From contig JBFKAV010000011.1 of NCBI GenBank assembly GCA_041621405.1, positions 1 to 43,375 of the forward strand: a stretch of DNA of 43,375 nt. The letters run 5' to 3'. Below the pieces are notes generated by a model that searched no databases, was not told where the DNA came from, and saw nothing but the letters and a program-made list of their open reading frames with translations. The position numbers were made by a program, and so were the translations under genes. Numbering within the stretch: position 1 is the first letter of the stretch; every line of letters begins with the position of its first letter. Source of the stretch: JBFKAV01 sp041621405. Its GTDB lineage: Bacteria > Pseudomonadota > Alphaproteobacteria > Rhodobacterales > Rhodobacteraceae. Positions 41,293-43,375 of this stretch are shown here, in pieces.

Positions 41293-42018
41293 CTACCGGT
41301 TCGCCACGGCTTCGAAACTCGAGAAGTCGACCAGCGTGCCCAGCATCTGCAGATAGGCGACCATGGCGTCCATCTCCGAGATGCCCGGCTCGCCGTCGAA
41401 ATTGCGTACCTGCGCCTTAGGATAGCGCGCGAGCAGCCCCTCGGCATCGCCGAACGGATCGACCTGGGCGGCGAAGTCCTCCTCCGCCATTTCGATCATC
41501 TCTTCGGTATAGGGCACGCCGAGGAGCGCGTGGGTCGCCATCAGCTCGCCGATGTGGTCGGGCTCGACCTCGCGGTTCAGAAGGAAGCCGTATTTCGGCA
41601 TCACGCTCGCGGGCACCACCGATTGCGGGTCGATCAGGTGATCGACGTGCCACTCGTCGGAATACCGCCCGCCGACGCGCGCCAGGTCGGGCCCGGTGCG
41701 CTTCGAGCCCCACTGGAACGGCCGGTCGTACATCGACTCCGCGGCCAGCGAGTAATGCCCGTAGCGCTCGACCTCGTCGCGCATCGGCCGGATCATCTGG
41801 CTGTGGCAGACGTAGCAGCCCTCGCGGACGTAGATCTCGCGGCCGGCGAGCTCGAGGGGCGAATAGGGCCGCATCCCCTCCACCTTCTCTATGGTGTTCT
41901 CGAGGTAGAACAGGGGCGCGATCTGCACGATGCCGCCGATGGTCACCACAAGGAAGGAGAACACCAGCAGGAGCATCGCGTTGGTCTCGAGGATCTTGTG
42001 CTTGGACAGGATAGCCAT
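41293..42018 (-). CDS. ccoO: cbb3 oxidase subunit II (monohaem cytochrome c)
   Basis: A 241-residue subunit with an N-terminal membrane helix (MLLLVFSFLVVTIGGIVQIAPLF) and a periplasmic haem domain: CYVCH at 68-72 with the flanking EIYVREGC and SQMIRPMRDE motifs, then TGPDLARVGGRYSDEWH. It accepts electrons from CcoP and hands them to CcoN. The ATG at 42018 is 11 bases after the ccoN stop. An open frame continues upstream through ccoN but is not coding in that frame. Confidence 0.96.
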   Translation of the reverse strand: MAILSKHKILETNAMLLLVFSFLVVTIGGIVQIAPLFYLENTIEKVEGMRPYSPLELAGREIYVREGCYVCHSQMIRPMRDEVERYGHYSLAAESMYDRPFQWGSKRTGPDLARVGGRYSDEWHVDHLIDPQSVVPASVMPKYGFLLNREVEPDHIGELMATHALLGVPYTEEMIEMAEEDFAAQVDPFGDAEGLLARYPKAQVRNFDGEPGISEMDAMVAYLQMLGTLVDFSSFEAVANR

Positions 42019-42029
42019 CCCCGGCCCCC

Positions 42030-43375
<1,346 letters not shown>

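Overview
The window is a GC-rich, densely coded chromosomal segment of an alphaproteobacterium, most likely of the family Rhodobacteraceae. The gene families and their order support this: ccoNOQP-ccoGHIS, divergent hemC/hemE, clpS with an RsmC-like methyltransferase and a HAD hydrolase, a CenR-like response regulator, and the MBL / flavin monooxygenase / DUF2783 unit beside hmgA-fahA. This placement is from family knowledge, not from a database search. I see no rRNA, tRNA, CRISPR array, transposase, integrase or phage gene. No gap between genes exceeds 300 bases. The largest gaps (5100-5324, 9259-9476, 39266-39483, all about 220 bases) hold promoters, terminators or candidate small ORFs that are listed separately.

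Layout. (1) 1-7367: a truncated amidase; a UbiH-type flavin hydroxylase; a minus-strand operon of thioredoxin-TPR co-chaperone, LON-domain protein and Trm112-like protein; a membrane-anchored protein of unknown function; a small membrane protein; exonuclease III; and a CenR-like regulator with a very clear intrinsic terminator. (2) 7539-11707: GTP cyclohydrolase II, an L,D-transpeptidase-fold protein, and the threonine-to-glycine pair kbl-tdh. (3) 11821-17980: an aromatic catabolic island. It has a promoter with an embedded operator, hmgA, fahA, an opposing DUF2585 membrane gene, then an MBL-fold protein, a flavin monooxygenase and a DUF2783 small protein. (4) 18002-23731: EpmA and EF-P back to back, a TesA-like esterase whose start codon overlaps that of an ABC ATPase, a 30-codon candidate gene, and an FtsX-type permease. 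(5) 23809-30622: hemC, hemE and hemF, two exported proteins of unknown function, tandem paralogous lipoproteins and an atypical SDR. (6) 30664-35019: RsmC-like methyltransferase, clpS, HAD hydrolase and a D,D-carboxypeptidase with a SPOR domain. (7) 35039-43375: the whole cbb3 oxidase assembly set ccoGHIS, a lipoprotein, and ccoPQO with a truncated ccoN.

How parts work together. The haem genes (hemC, hemE, hemF) and the cbb3 oxidase with its copper and haem maturation factors form a microaerobic respiration theme; a clean FNR-type box precedes ccoG. HmgA and FahA are ring-cleavage and hydrolysis steps of homogentisate catabolism. The monooxygenase plus tiny partner resembles the two-part 3-hydroxyphenylacetate 6-hydroxylase (MhaA/MhaB) of Pseudomonas putida, whose product is homogentisate, so the island may feed a second substrate into the same pathway.

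The most notable oddities are a tandemly duplicated signal peptide on the carboxypeptidase, a Tdh that has lost all four structural-zinc cysteines, an SDR without its catalytic lysine, a 30-codon ORF joined to both ABC transporter genes by ATGA overlaps, a Cys-His-Asp lipoprotein inside the cbb3 locus, and a 16-bp palindrome between the -35 and -10 boxes of hmgA.
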